In this document: one piece after another, positions 1-8,824 of the stretch | How the letters are laid out: each line of letters starts with the position of its first letter | Position numbering within the stretch: the first letter of the stretch is position 1 | Assembly: GCA_963835525.1 (NCBI GenBank) | Contig: CAWIFM010000008.1 | Coordinates: 1,178,001 to 1,242,000, forward strand | DNA: 64,000 nucleotides | DNA from: DASSUW01 sp963835525 | Lineage (GTDB): Bacteria; Actinomycetota; Thermoleophilia; Solirubrobacterales; Solirubrobacteraceae | Direction: 5' to 3' | Made by a program: the position numbers and the translations under genes | Notes under the pieces: model-generated | Database searches by the model: none | Told to the model about the DNA's origin: nothing | What the model saw: the letters and a program-made list of their open reading frames with translations, nothing else

Positions 1-736
1 GCGCCGCTCGCCGCCGCGCTCGACGCCGACCCCGCCGACGGCTTCGTGATCGACGGCGAGGCCGTGACGCTGGGTCGGCGGACGCGATCGCTTCGGCGGC
101 GGCGAGGGCGCCCAGCTCCTCTACTTCGTCTTCGACGTCCTGTTCGCGGACGGGCGCGACCTGCGCTCGCTAGCACTGGAGGAGCGCCGCGCGGCGCTGG
201 CGGACCTGCTGGGTTGGAAGGACCCGCTGCGCGTGACCGAGCAGGTGACGGGCGACGGCGCCTCCCTGCTCGCCGGCGCGTGTCGCGACGGCTGGGAAGG
301 GCTGATCGCCAAGCGCGTCGGCACGCCGTACGTCTCCACCCGCTCGCGCGACTGGCTCAAGCTCAAGTGCACGGCCGAGCAGGAGCTGGTCGTCGGCGGC
401 TTCACCGCGCCGCGCGGCTCACGCACCGATCTCGGCGCGCTGCTGGTCGGCCACTTCGAGGGCGATCGGCTCCGCTACGCGGGCAAGGTCGGCACGGGAT
501 TCACGCGCGCGACGCTCCACGAGCTGTCCGAGCGGCTCGCCCCGCTGGTCCGCGAGACGTCCCCGTTCGAGCCCGAGAAGGCGATCCCGCGTGACGCCAC
601 GTGGGTCGAGCCGGAGCTCGTCGCGCAGATCGCGTTCATGGAATGGACCGGTGACGGCAGGCTGCGGCATCCGTCCTTCCTCGGCCTTCGCTTCGACAAG
701 CCGGCGCGTGAGGTCGTACGTGAAGCAACCCCGTGA
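1..736 (+). pseudogene. ligD: ATP-dependent DNA ligase (LigD ligase domain), 5'-truncated and frameshifted
   Basis: The visible protein is the C-terminal part of an ATP-dependent ligase of the bacterial NHEJ type. It shows a DGEAV motif (near base 50), FVFDV (motif III), EGLIAKR (motif IV) and WLKLK (motif V), followed by an OB-fold tail (ELVVGGF, YAGKVGTGF). The adenylation lysine (KxDG) would lie before base 1. DGEAV is read in frame 1, but everything from about base 92 onward is in frame 2, so one extra base (or two missing) lies between about 71 and 92. It ends with TGA at 734-736. It would seal breaks together with the Ku genes at the other end of the window. Family assignment is firm; whether the frameshift is real or a sequence error is open. 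Confidence 0.8.
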
Positions 737-741
737 CCGGG

Positions 742-1155
742 TCACTCCAGTTCCGCGACGAGCGCCTTGGTGCGCTCGACGATGTCGTCGCGGGTGATGC
801 GAACCTCGTCGAGCGGACGCCCCTTCGGGTCGTCGAGGTCCCAGTCGATGTAGCGCTTGCTCGGGATGTAGGGGCACTCGTCGCCGCAGCCCATCGTGAC
901 CACGACGTCGGCCTGCTCGGCGAGGTCGCGCGTGAGCTTGCGTGGTGAGCGGCCGGAGAGGTCGATCCCGAGCTCGTTCATGACCTGCACGACCTCGGGA
1001 TGGACGCGCTCTGCGGGCGTGGTGCCGGCCGAGAGCGCGCGGTGGCGCCCTTCTGCGGCGCGCTCGAACAGGGCTGCCGACATCTGCGAGCGCCCGGCGT
1101 TGTGGAGACATACGAAGAGGACGGTGGCCGTCTGCGTACGGTACTGCATTGACAT
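742..1155 (-). CDS. arsC: Arsenate reductase / low-molecular-weight phosphatase-fold protein
   Basis: The 137-residue protein has the low-molecular-weight tyrosine phosphatase P-loop C-x5-R-S near the N-terminus (CLHNAGRS, C16 to S23). The HNAGRSQ version is typical of arsenate reductases of the thioredoxin- or mycothiol-coupled kind rather than of phosphatases. A second conserved block is DWDLDDPKG near the C-terminus. It reduces arsenate to arsenite in the cytoplasm. It is divergent from an arsR gene 29 bases away, with a palindrome between them, and arsM follows arsR. An ATG six bases further in (MQYR) is an alternative start. A plain protein tyrosine phosphatase is the alternative function, made unlikely by the neighbours. 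Confidence 0.87.
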   Translation of the reverse strand: MSMQYRTQTATVLFVCLHNAGRSQMSAALFERAAEGRHRALSAGTTPAERVHPEVVQVMNELGIDLSGRSPRKLTRDLAEQADVVVTMGCGDECPYIPSKRYIDWDLDDPKGRPLDEVRITRDDIVERTKALVAELE

Positions 1156-1171
1156 TCATCGCTTCAATCGA

Positions 1172-1183
1172 TATCTATAGATA
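1172..1183. promoter_or_regulatory. Palindrome in arsC/arsR divergent region, probable ArsR operator
   Basis: TATCTATAGATA is a perfect 12-base palindrome ending one base before the arsR start codon and 16 bases from the arsC start. An AT-rich palindrome in the 29-base gap between an ArsR gene and its divergent target is the usual place for autoregulation. Binding is inferred. Confidence 0.6.
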
Positions 1184-1184
1184 G

Positions 1185-1538
1185 ATGGCTGTCGATCTGG
1201 AGTTGGCGCCCAAGACGAAGCGCCCCGCGGGCGAGGCGTGCTGTGAGCCCGTCGTCTATCCCGACGTCGAGCGCGAGCAGGCGATCCGCATGGCCGAGGT
1301 CGCGAAGGCGCTCGGCGATCCAGTGCGGCTCCAGCTCGTCGACGTGCTGCGCAAGCACGCCGGCATCGTCTGCGTCTGCGAGCTGGTGCCGCTCTTCGAA
1401 ATCTCCCAGCCCACCCTCTCGCACCACCTGAAGAAGCTGCGCGACGCCGGGATCGTCGACAGCGAGAGACGCGGCCTGTGGGCCTACTACTACGTGCTGC
1501 CCGGTGCCCTGGAGGAGCTGACCGCATGGCTGAGCTGA
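1185..1538 (+). CDS. arsR: ArsR/SmtB-family metalloregulator
   Basis: A 117-residue winged-helix repressor. The DNA-recognition region reads QPTLSHHLKKLRDAG. A C-x-C pair sits just before it (VCVCEL), matching the As(III)-sensing cysteines of classic ArsR (ELCVCDL), and another cysteine pair lies near the N-terminus (ACCEP). It should release DNA on binding arsenite. It is divergent from the arsenate reductase and overlaps arsM by 13 bases, so arsR-arsM is an operon under the palindrome at 1172-1183. The ATG at 1185 follows the palindrome almost directly, implying a very short or absent leader. Confidence 0.88.
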   Translation: MAVDLELAPKTKRPAGEACCEPVVYPDVEREQAIRMAEVAKALGDPVRLQLVDVLRKHAGIVCVCELVPLFEISQPTLSHHLKKLRDAGIVDSERRGLWAYYYVLPGALEELTAWLS

Positions 1539-2299
1539 TCAACGCCGACGAGCTGCGCGAGAACGTGCGCGAGCGCTACGCAGCGGCGGCCATGGCGACC
1601 ACCGACCCGGCCGCGGCGGCCGGCTGCTGTGGGCCCGATCCTGCCGGCATCACCGACGAGCGGGCGGAGCTGTTCGGCGCCGGCCTGTACGCCGATGGCG
1701 CGCGCGACGAGCTGCCCGACACCGCCCTGCTCGCCTCGCTCGGGTGCGGCAACCCGACCGCCATGGCCGAGCTGCGCGAGGGCGAGACCGTGCTCGACCT
1801 CGGCTCCGGCGGCGGCATCGACGTGCTGCTCTCCGCCCGCCGTGTCGGACCCACCGGCACCGCCTACGGGCTCGACATGACCGACGAGATGCTCGAGCTC
1901 GCCCGTGCGAACCAGGCCAAGGTCGGCGTCGAGAACGTCCACTGGCTCAAGGGCCACATCGAGGCCATCCCGCTCCCGGACGCGAGCGTCGACGTCGTCA
2001 TCTCCAACTGCGTCATCAACCTCTCCACCGACAAGCACCGCGTGATCCGCGAGGTCGCTCGCGTCCTGCGCCCCGGTGGGCGCTTCGCCGTCTCCGACGT
2101 GATCGCGGACCCCGACATGGACCTTGCCACGCGCAGGGACATGCAGCAGTGGACCGGCTGCATCGCCGGCGCCCTCACGCGCGTCGAGTTCGCGGACGCG
2201 CTCCACAACGCCGGCCTCGGCGACGTCGAGATCACCGAGACCCACCGCGTGCACGAGCACGCCGGCTCGGCGATCGTCCGCGCCCGCAAGCCCGGCTAG
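1526..2299 (+). CDS. arsM: Arsenite S-adenosylmethionine methyltransferase
   Basis: A 257-residue class I methyltransferase. The SAM site is LDLGSGGGIDVL (residues 90-101). Three cysteines expected for arsenite binding in ArsM are present at C74 (LGCGNPT), C162 (SNCVINL) and C212 (TGCIAGA), plus a CC pair at 34-35. It methylates arsenite to volatile or less retained species. The start at 1526 lies inside the arsR 3' end; an upstream in-frame opening at 1478 is not needed by the family. The gene ends in a CTAG shared with the convergent stress-protein gene. Confidence 0.9.
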   Translation: MAELINADELRENVRERYAAAAMATTDPAAAAGCCGPDPAGITDERAELFGAGLYADGARDELPDTALLASLGCGNPTAMAELREGETVLDLGSGGGIDVLLSARRVGPTGTAYGLDMTDEMLELARANQAKVGVENVHWLKGHIEAIPLPDASVDVVISNCVINLSTDKHRVIREVARVLRPGGRFAVSDVIADPDMDLATRRDMQQWTGCIAGALTRVEFADALHNAGLGDVEITETHRVHEHAGSAIVRARKPG

Positions 2300-3207
2300 C
2301 GCGCTGCTTCGCCGGCCAGCTCGGCGACCACGCCGCGCGGGACCGCGACGACCGGCACCGGGGCGTGCTGAACGATCTTGGCCGAGCGTGAGCCGAGGAA
2401 GACCCGCGCGACCGGCCCGATCGAGCTCGAGCCGACGACGAGCACGTCGCCGTCGGTCCACTCGACGTCCTCCAGCGCGTCCTCCCAGCGCTCGCCGCGG
2501 CCGACCACCGCCTCGCAGTCGTCCGGCACCACGGGCAGCTCGCGGACCCGGTTGAGCACGTCCTGCTGCGCGGCCGAGATCTCGGCGACCCACTCGCGCA
2601 CGGCCGAGTCGTCCGCCTCGCGCCCGACGGCGACGGTGTAGGGCGCGCGTGGTCGCACGGCGAACGAGGCGAGCCGCAGCCGAGCGCCGACTCGCGCCGC
2701 CACGCCCGCGGCGGCGACCACGAGGTCGTCGCTCGAGCCTCCGAAGGCGGCCGTCACCCTCGTCACGCGTGCGCCGGGACCCACGCGGAAGCCGCGCGGG
2801 GCGAGCGCGACGGGGATCGGCGAGCTGTGCAGCAGCCGGCTCGTCACGCTGCCGAGCGTGACCGAGCCGTCTCCGCCGGACGGCGACGACCCGGCGACGA
2901 TCAAGCTCGCCTCGTGCTGCTCGCCCAGCTCGAGCAGGCCGGCCGGTGTGGAGCGGGCGTGATGGATCGCGGTGGCCACCTGGACATCCTCCGGCAACCG
3001 GCCGCGGGCGCCCTCGAGCGCGGACTCCGCGGTCTGCTGGAGGTGGACCTGGTACTCGGCGTCCACACGCGCCGGGCTCGGCGGCCACGACGTCGGCACC
3101 ACCGCGCACAGCAGCACGTCGTCGCCCGCCGACCGCGCGAGCATGCCAGCTAGATGGAGCACCGCCCGGCCGCGCCCGTCGGGGGCGTACGCGACGAGCA
3201 TGGTCAT
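2296..3207 (-). CDS. Universal stress protein, tandem UspA domains
   Basis: A 303-residue protein with two Usp folds, roughly residues 1-140 and 150-300. The first ends with the nucleotide-loop pattern IVAGSSPSGG...LGSVTSRLLHSSPIPVALAP. The second ends with VLVVGSSSIGPVARVFLGS followed by APVPVVAVP. Such tandem proteins bind ATP in the cytoplasm and often accompany transporters. The start codon overlaps the stop of the upstream permease (ATGA), so it is translationally coupled to it and may modulate it. The exact role cannot be read from sequence. Confidence 0.87.
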   Translation of the reverse strand: MTMLVAYAPDGRGRAVLHLAGMLARSAGDDVLLCAVVPTSWPPSPARVDAEYQVHLQQTAESALEGARGRLPEDVQVATAIHHARSTPAGLLELGEQHEASLIVAGSSPSGGDGSVTLGSVTSRLLHSSPIPVALAPRGFRVGPGARVTRVTAAFGGSSDDLVVAAAGVAARVGARLRLASFAVRPRAPYTVAVGREADDSAVREWVAEISAAQQDVLNRVRELPVVPDDCEAVVGRGERWEDALEDVEWTDGDVLVVGSSSIGPVARVFLGSRSAKIVQHAPVPVVAVPRGVVAELAGEAAR

Positions 3208-4643
3208 GACGCCTTCTTCCCCAGCATCGAATGGTGGCGGCCGTAGAAGAAGTACCAGATGAGCGCGATCGTGCTCCAGATGACAAACACCCAGATCGTC
3301 ACGATGCGCAGGTCCTGGATGATCCAGAGACAGCCGAGGACCGAGAGGATCGGCAGCACCGGGTAGAGCGGCACCTTGAACCCGCGCGGCAGGTCGGGCG
3401 CCGTCCGCCGGAGCACAATGACCCCGATCGAGACGATCATGAAGGCGACCAGCGTGCCGATGCTCGTCATCTCGAACAGGAAGTCGATCGGCACGACGCC
3501 GGCGAGGACCGAGAGGATGACGGCGACGAAGATCGTCGCGTGGACCGGCGTCAGCGTCCGCGGGTTCAGCCGGTGGAAGAACTTCGGGATCATCCCGTCG
3601 CGGCTCATCGCGAACAGGATCCGCGTCTGGCCGTAGATGACGACCAGCGTGACGCTGAAGATCGAGACCACGGCGCCCGCCGCCAGCACGGTGGCCGGCC
3701 AGGTCGAGCCGGTCACGTCCTCCATGATCGCCGCCAGGCCCGCCTCTTGACCCTCGAACTCCGCCACCGGCTGCGCCGCGACGGCGACGACCGCCACCAG
3801 GATGTACAGCAACGTCACCGTGATGAGCGCGAAGATGATCGCCAGCGGCAGGTTCCGGCGTGGGTTCTTGACCTCCTCGCCGGCCGTCGAGACGGCGTCG
3901 AGCCCGATGTAGGTGAAGAAGATGATGCCCGCGGCCGTCGTGATCCCGTCGAAGCCCGCCGGCGAGAAGTCCGACAGGTTGTCCGAGTTCCACCCCGTGA
4001 TGCCGACGGCGATGAACAGGATCAGCACCGCGACCTTGATCAGCACCATGACCGCGTTGACCTTCGCCGACTCGCTCGCGCCGCGCAGCAGCAGCAGCGC
4101 GCAGAGCCAGATCAGCACGAAGGCCGGGACGTTGAAGATCCCGCCCTGCTCGGGCGCCTGCGAGAAGTCCTCGGGGATCGTGAAGCCGAACAGGTTGTCG
4201 AGCAGCTCGTTGAGGTACTGCGACCAGCCCACCGCCACTCCGGCGGCGGAGACGCCGTACTCGAGCAGCAGGCACGCGGCCACGACGACGGCGACGGCCT
4301 CGCCCATCGTCGCGTACGCGTACGAGTACGACGAGCCCGAGACCGGCACTGCGCCGGCCAGCTCGGCGTAGCAGATGGCCGTGAGTCCGGCCACGACGCC
4401 GGCCAGCACGAAGGCCAGGATGACCGCGGGGCCGGCCTCGGGCACCGCGTCCGTGAGGATCACGAAGATGCCGGTGCCGATCGTCGCGCCGACGCCGAAC
4501 AGCGTGAGCTGGAAGAGCCCGATCGTCCGCTTCAGCTCGCCGCCGTCGGTGTCGGTCCCGGTCTCCTCGGTCATCACCGTCACCGGCTTGCGGCGCAGCA
4601 TCTGCTGCAACAGCGTCGGCGACTGCCCGTCGATCGACGTCAT
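3204..4643 (-). CDS. APC-superfamily amino acid permease (cationic amino acid transporter-like)
   Basis: A 479-residue integral membrane protein with about 12 hydrophobic segments. The N-terminal region carries the APC signature GVGATIGTGIF, and the loop FTYIGLDAVSTAGEEVKNP is typical of the CAT/YfnA-like branch. It should import amino acids, possibly cationic ones, by proton coupling. A strong ribosome site (GGAGGAGAG) sits directly before the ATG. It forms an operon with the downstream Usp gene and is divergent from an ATP-grasp enzyme, with a 14-base palindrome in the 54-base gap. Substrate is not determinable from sequence. Confidence 0.88.
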   Translation of the reverse strand: MTSIDGQSPTLLQQMLRRKPVTVMTEETGTDTDGGELKRTIGLFQLTLFGVGATIGTGIFVILTDAVPEAGPAVILAFVLAGVVAGLTAICYAELAGAVPVSGSSYSYAYATMGEAVAVVVAACLLLEYGVSAAGVAVGWSQYLNELLDNLFGFTIPEDFSQAPEQGGIFNVPAFVLIWLCALLLLRGASESAKVNAVMVLIKVAVLILFIAVGITGWNSDNLSDFSPAGFDGITTAAGIIFFTYIGLDAVSTAGEEVKNPRRNLPLAIIFALITVTLLYILVAVVAVAAQPVAEFEGQEAGLAAIMEDVTGSTWPATVLAAGAVVSIFSVTLVVIYGQTRILFAMSRDGMIPKFFHRLNPRTLTPVHATIFVAVILSVLAGVVPIDFLFEMTSIGTLVAFMIVSIGVIVLRRTAPDLPRGFKVPLYPVLPILSVLGCLWIIQDLRIVTIWVFVIWSTIALIWYFFYGRHHSMLGKKAS

Positions 4644-4674
4644 CTCTCCTCCTCCGCAGGATGGAGCCGACACT

Positions 4675-4688
4675 CTCTCACGTGAGAG
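4675..4688. promoter_or_regulatory. 14-base perfect palindrome between permease and ATP-grasp genes
   Basis: CTCTCACGTGAGAG is a perfect palindrome centred on CACGTG. It lies 31 bases from the permease start and 9 bases before the ATP-grasp start. The location suits a shared operator for the divergent pair. No regulator gene is adjacent. Confidence 0.5.
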
Positions 4689-4697
4689 GATCGGGCC

Positions 4698-6131
4698 ATG
4701 CTCCGGGGCATCTCCGAGATCCGCGCGTTCTTCCGCACCAACCAGACGCCGGTCTACTTCGTCTCGCCGACCGCGTTCAACCTGCTCGGCATCGACCGCT
4801 GGCTGCGGAACTTCTTCTACGTCAACTACTTCGACTCGTTCGAGGGCAACCACCCGCGCGTGTTCGTCCCCAAGGAGCGGCCGTACCGCGAGTTCGAGTC
4901 GATGGAGGACGTCTGCAACTACCTGCTCGAGCACAAGGAGGTGCTCGACCTCGTCAACAGCCGCGGGGAGGGCGGCAAGGTCGTGTTCGTCATGTTCGAC
5001 GACGAGACCGAGCGGGCCGCGGCCGCCGCCGGCCTGGAGGTCGCGCACCCATCGGCCGAGCTGCGCCACCGGCTCGACTCCAAGATCGTCACCACCCAGC
5101 TCGGCAACGAGGCGGGCGTGCCGAGCGCGCCGAACACGCTCGGCCGCGCCACGACCTACGAGGAGCTGACCTCGCTCGCCGAGGGCGCCGGCCTCGGTGA
5201 CGACCTGGTGGTCCAGACCCCGTACGGCGATTCCGGCAAGACGACGTTCTTCATCCGCGGCGAGCGCGACTGGGACCGCTACGCGGGCGACATGGCCGGC
5301 CAGGAGCTGAAGGTCATGAAGCGGATCAACAACCGCGCGGCGGCCGTCGAGGCGGTCCTCACCCGCCACGGCACCGTGGTCGGGCCGCTGATGACCGACC
5401 TGACCGGCCACCCGGAGCTGACCCCGCACAAGGGCGGCTGGTGCGGCAACGACATCTTCCCCGAGGTCCTGTCACCCGAGCATCGCGAGCGCGCGCGGGT
5501 GCTGACCCAGAAGCTCGGCGACCGACTCGCCGGCGAGGGCTACCGCGGCTTCCTGGAGATCGACTACCTCGCCGACGTCGACAGCGGCGAGCTGTACCTC
5601 GGCGAGATCAACCCGCGCATCAGCGGCGTGACGTCGATGACCAACGTCACGGCCGGCGCCTACGCCGACATGCCGCTGTTCCTCTTCCACCTGCTCGAGT
5701 ACATGGACGTCGAGTACGAGATCGACGTCGACGACATCAACCGCCGCTGGGCCGAGGCCTCGAGCGTCGACGTCTGGAGCCAGCTCATCCTCAAGGACAC
5801 CGGCGACGAGGTCGAGCAGCTCAGCCAGGCGCCGCGGACGGGGATCTACCGGATCGGGGACGGCGGGATCTCCTTCGCCCGCTGGGGGCACGACTGGCAC
5901 AGCCTCCACGACGACAGCGAGGCCTTCTTCCTGCGCGTGCTGGCGCCGGGCGACTACACGTACCCGGGCGCCGACCTCGGCGTCCTGGTCGCCCGCTCGC
6001 GCATGCAGACGGAGGACAACGTGCTGACGCCGCAAGCGCACGAGTGGATCGACGGCGTCCACGCGCAATTCACCGGCACGTCTGCGGCGGCTCCGGCGCC
6101 CACGGGCGCGATGGCCTTCAAGACATCCTGA
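4698..6131 (+). CDS. ATP-grasp domain protein (biotin carboxylase-like ligase)
   Basis: A 477-residue protein. The centre has the ATP-grasp nucleotide region (DLVVQTPYGDSGKTTFFI), and the metal-binding end reads GFLEIDYLADV...LYLGEINPRISG, where E and N of EINPR bind Mg-ATP. The N-terminal third is a Rossmann-like pre-ATP-grasp domain. Family members join a carboxylate to an amine or thiol through an acyl-phosphate; the substrate here is unknown. It is divergent from an amino-acid permease and convergent with an Ntn amidohydrolase whose stop overlaps by 14 bases. Amino-acid or peptide-like substrates are therefore plausible, by inference only. Confidence 0.8.
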   Translation: MLRGISEIRAFFRTNQTPVYFVSPTAFNLLGIDRWLRNFFYVNYFDSFEGNHPRVFVPKERPYREFESMEDVCNYLLEHKEVLDLVNSRGEGGKVVFVMFDDETERAAAAAGLEVAHPSAELRHRLDSKIVTTQLGNEAGVPSAPNTLGRATTYEELTSLAEGAGLGDDLVVQTPYGDSGKTTFFIRGERDWDRYAGDMAGQELKVMKRINNRAAAVEAVLTRHGTVVGPLMTDLTGHPELTPHKGGWCGNDIFPEVLSPEHRERARVLTQKLGDRLAGEGYRGFLEIDYLADVDSGELYLGEINPRISGVTSMTNVTAGAYADMPLFLFHLLEYMDVEYEIDVDDINRRWAEASSVDVWSQLILKDTGDEVEQLSQAPRTGIYRIGDGGISFARWGHDWHSLHDDSEAFFLRVLAPGDYTYPGADLGVLVARSRMQTEDNVLTPQAHEWIDGVHAQFTGTSAAAPAPTGAMAFKTS

Positions 6132-7203
6132 CGGTCCGCGAGCCGCTCTCGAAGCGCTCGAACGACTGCTCCCAGGTGAGGTCCGGCCAGCGGTAGCGGA
6201 CGACGCCCCGCGCGGGCTCGTACGCCGCCGTGTAGAGGGTCCCGAACCCGCGCTCGTGGGCGGTGCTGTGCAGCGGCGGCTCGAGGAAGGCGTCCTCGAA
6301 GCGGTCGCGGTCCTCCTGCAGCAGCGCGAGCACGCAGCGCTCGCGCTCCTCGCTGCGGATGGCCTCGGCGTACTCCGGCCACTCGACCTCGCCCTGGTGG
6401 TTGGTGGTGGCCGGCGTGTCGACGAACCGCGGCTCGCGGCCGGGGCCGACGTAGGCGGTGACGTAGGCGCCGGTCCGGTCGAGCAGCGTGAGGTTCTGCG
6501 GCGCATGGACCGGGATGCGTGCCAGGGCGTCCTTCGCGGTGGCCACGTCGTCGCACGTCTCCAGCAGGTACCTGACGATGAGCGGGACCGCGAAGCCGTC
6601 GCCGACGTCAGGCCGGCCGCCGAAGGTCAGCGAGACGGCGAGCCCGCGGTCGTTCATCCCGTCGAGCAGGCCCCACAGGCAGTCGCTCATCCCGATCACG
6701 CGCCGCTCGCCCCAGTGCGTGAGGTCGACGATCCCCTCCAGCCGGTCGGCCGGGTAGTCGTAGTTGCGGACCAGCAGCGGCTCGCCGCGGGTCCAGGCTC
6801 CCTGTGAGCAGCCGACGATGAAGCCCGGCGGGCGGTAGAGCGAGAGCACGCGGGCCGCGAGGTCGCCCCCGCCGGCCAAGTCCACCAGCCGCTCATAGAC
6901 CGGCATCAGCTCGGGCATGTGCTCCTCGAGCGCCCGGCGGCAGGCCGCGTAGGTCGGCCGCGCGGCGTCGCCCTCCTGCAGGTACCACGCCTGGTAGGCC
7001 GGCCACATGGCCTCGAACCGCTCGCGCCAGGCCGCGCCGGGTCTGGGCTCCTCGATCGCCTCGAACTCGAGCTCGCCGGGCGTCGGCTGCCGCTCGGGGA
7101 GCAGCCGGATCTGGTCCCACAGCGGCTTCCACCAGCGGTCGATGGCGGCGACCGCCTCGGCTGGCAGCCACTTCGCCCACTCGGCGCTGTCCCGTGCAGC
7201 CAC
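6118..7203 (-). CDS. C45-type Ntn hydrolase (acyl-CoA:6-APA acyltransferase-like)
   Basis: The core region GFIVGCSQGAW followed by LLVRNYDY matches the Gly-Cys autoprocessing site of peptidase family C45 / choloylglycine-like Ntn hydrolases, with Cys132 as the expected N-terminal nucleophile. Further conserved elements are GMNDRGLAVSLTFGG, NLTLLD and TTNH. About 130 residues precede the nucleophile, so a propeptide is expected. The GTG at 7203 was chosen because a longer in-frame reading runs into the next gene on the other strand; no strong ribosome site supports either. Amide or penicillin-like substrates are typical of the family. Convergent with the ATP-grasp gene. Confidence 0.75.
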   Translation of the reverse strand: MAARDSAEWAKWLPAEAVAAIDRWWKPLWDQIRLLPERQPTPGELEFEAIEEPRPGAAWRERFEAMWPAYQAWYLQEGDAARPTYAACRRALEEHMPELMPVYERLVDLAGGGDLAARVLSLYRPPGFIVGCSQGAWTRGEPLLVRNYDYPADRLEGIVDLTHWGERRVIGMSDCLWGLLDGMNDRGLAVSLTFGGRPDVGDGFAVPLIVRYLLETCDDVATAKDALARIPVHAPQNLTLLDRTGAYVTAYVGPGREPRFVDTPATTNHQGEVEWPEYAEAIRSEERERCVLALLQEDRDRFEDAFLEPPLHSTAHERGFGTLYTAAYEPARGVVRYRWPDLTWEQSFERFESGSRTVRMS

Positions 7204-7242
7204 GCGCTCAGGATGACACCGCGTGCACACTACGGTCGCTTG

Positions 7243-8082
7243 ATGACCGCCGCCGTACTGCTCGCCCTGGCATGCTCGGTCGCCTACGGCGCCGCCGACT
7301 TCCTGGGTGGCTTGGCCGCCCGAGGCGCTCACGTGCTGCTCGTCGTGGTCATCGCCGCGCCGGTGAGCCTGCTCGTCGAGCTGCTGCTGTGGCCGGTGGC
7401 CGGGGCGAGCTTCGTCCCCGGCGCCGTCACGTGGGGCGCCGCGTCGGGCCTTGCGTCGGCGGCGGCGTTCGCCCTGCTGTACCGCACCCTGGCGATCGGG
7501 CCGATGAGCGTGCTCTCGCCGGTGACCGCGCTCGTGTCGGCGGCGCTGCCGGTCACCGTCGGTCTCATCGACGGAGAGACCCTCAGCGGACTCGCCGTGG
7601 GCGGCATGGCCCTCGCCTTCGTGGCCATCGTGGTCGTCAGCGGCGGCACCGACACGCGTGGAGTGCGCCCGAGCCGGACCGCGCTCGTCCTGGCCTTCGG
7701 CGCCGGCGCGGCCATCGCGCTGCAGCTCGTCTGCCTCGACCAGGCGCCGAGCGACAGCGGCATCGCACCGCTGCTCGTCGGCCGCGCGGTGTCGTCCGCC
7801 GTCGTCCTCGCCGCCGCCTTCGCGGTGCGAAGTCGCCTCGGCGATGCCCGGCCGAGCCTGCCGGCCTCCGCGGCCGCCGGTGCGCTGGACTCGCTGGCCA
7901 ACTTCGCGTTCCTGCTCGCCGTCCGCGAGGGCGACCTTGCCATCGTCGCGGTGATCACCGCGCTCTATCCCGCCGGCACCGTCCTGCTCGCCCGCGCGTT
8001 CCTCGCCGAGCGCATCGGACCGGCACAGGTCGCCGGACTCGGGCTCGCCGCCGTGGCCGTCAGCCTGCTTGCCGTCGGCTGA
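7243..8082 (+). CDS. EamA/DMT-family transporter
   Basis: A 279-residue, almost wholly hydrophobic protein with about 10 membrane segments arranged as two EamA halves. The first half begins with SVAYGAADFLGGLAARG and the second ends in ITALYPAGTVLLARAFLAER, a typical DMT closing motif. Such proteins export metabolites or amino acids from the cytoplasm. It is divergent from the C45 hydrolase (39 bases apart) and is followed closely by an alpha/beta hydrolase. Substrate unknown. Confidence 0.85.
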   Translation: MTAAVLLALACSVAYGAADFLGGLAARGAHVLLVVVIAAPVSLLVELLLWPVAGASFVPGAVTWGAASGLASAAAFALLYRTLAIGPMSVLSPVTALVSAALPVTVGLIDGETLSGLAVGGMALAFVAIVVVSGGTDTRGVRPSRTALVLAFGAGAAIALQLVCLDQAPSDSGIAPLLVGRAVSSAVVLAAAFAVRSRLGDARPSLPASAAAGALDSLANFAFLLAVREGDLAIVAVITALYPAGTVLLARAFLAERIGPAQVAGLGLAAVAVSLLAVG

Positions 8083-8104
8083 CCGTGCACCTTACGATCA
8101 CGCC

Positions 8105-8824
8105 GTGATCCCCGCGCCTCGCCGCCGGGAGCAGGGCACGGCGACGAGCGCCGACGGAACACGGATCGCCTGGTACGGGTACGGCAGCGGCGAGCGGGCC
8201 GTCCTCTTCCTGCCGACCTGGAACATCGTCGACGCGCGCGTCGTCGGGCATCAGGTCGCCGCGCTCGAGCCGCACGCCACCGTGGTCACGTACGACCCGC
8301 GAGGGGCAGGCGCCAGCGATCGGCCCGAGCGGGGCTACGACTTCCCGTTCCATGCCGCCGATGGCCTGGCGGTTCTCGACGCGATCGGCATCGGGCAGGC
8401 TTCGCTCGTCACGGCTTCGCGTGGACTGAACGCGGCGCTGGTGATGATCGCGGACGAACCGCAGCGGTTCGATCGACTGGCCGTGGTCGCGCCATACATG
8501 CAGCTCGAGGCCGAGCCGGACTCCTCCGAGGTCATCGCCGAGATGATCGCCATCGGCCTCGAGTCGACACCGGAGGCCGTCGTCGCCGGCGAGCGCGAGA
8601 TCGACTGGAGGCGGCCGGCCCGCCTGCTCGGGACGGTCGCCTGCCCGACACTCGTCATCCACGGCGAAGCCGACGTGGCCGTTCCCGCCTCGCTCGCCCG
8701 GGACATCGTGGCGGCCATGCCGAATGCACGGCTGGAGCTGATCCCCGACGGCGGCCACCGGCCCGACATCCGGACCCCCGAGCTCGTCAACCCGCTCCTG
8801 CGGGTGTTCCTCCTCGACGCGTAG
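8105..8824 (+). CDS. Alpha/beta hydrolase
   Basis: A 239-residue alpha/beta hydrolase. The oxyanion-side segment is VLFLPTWNIVD, the strand after it gives YDPRGAGASDRPE, the nucleophile elbow is TASRGL (Ser, in place of the usual GxSxG), the acid is in HGEADVAVP and the histidine in DGGHRP. Esterase or haloperoxidase-like activity is expected. The GTG at 8105 is preferred because a TTG at 8069 would overlap the transporter 3' end. The last 38 bases overlap a convergent gene. Confidence 0.75.
   Translation: MIPAPRRREQGTATSADGTRIAWYGYGSGERAVLFLPTWNIVDARVVGHQVAALEPHATVVTYDPRGAGASDRPERGYDFPFHAADGLAVLDAIGIGQASLVTASRGLNAALVMIADEPQRFDRLAVVAPYMQLEAEPDSSEVIAEMIAIGLESTPEAVVAGEREIDWRRPARLLGTVACPTLVIHGEADVAVPASLARDIVAAMPNARLELIPDGGHRPDIRTPELVNPLLRVFLLDA

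Noticed and set aside
3231..4685. 484-codon plus-strand frame opposite the permease
   Set aside because: Extremely D/R-rich shadow of a membrane-protein gene, with no start signal.
6118..7332. 404-residue version of the C45 hydrolase
   Set aside because: The extra N-terminal residues overlap the divergent transporter gene and are low-complexity; GTG 7203 is more plausible.
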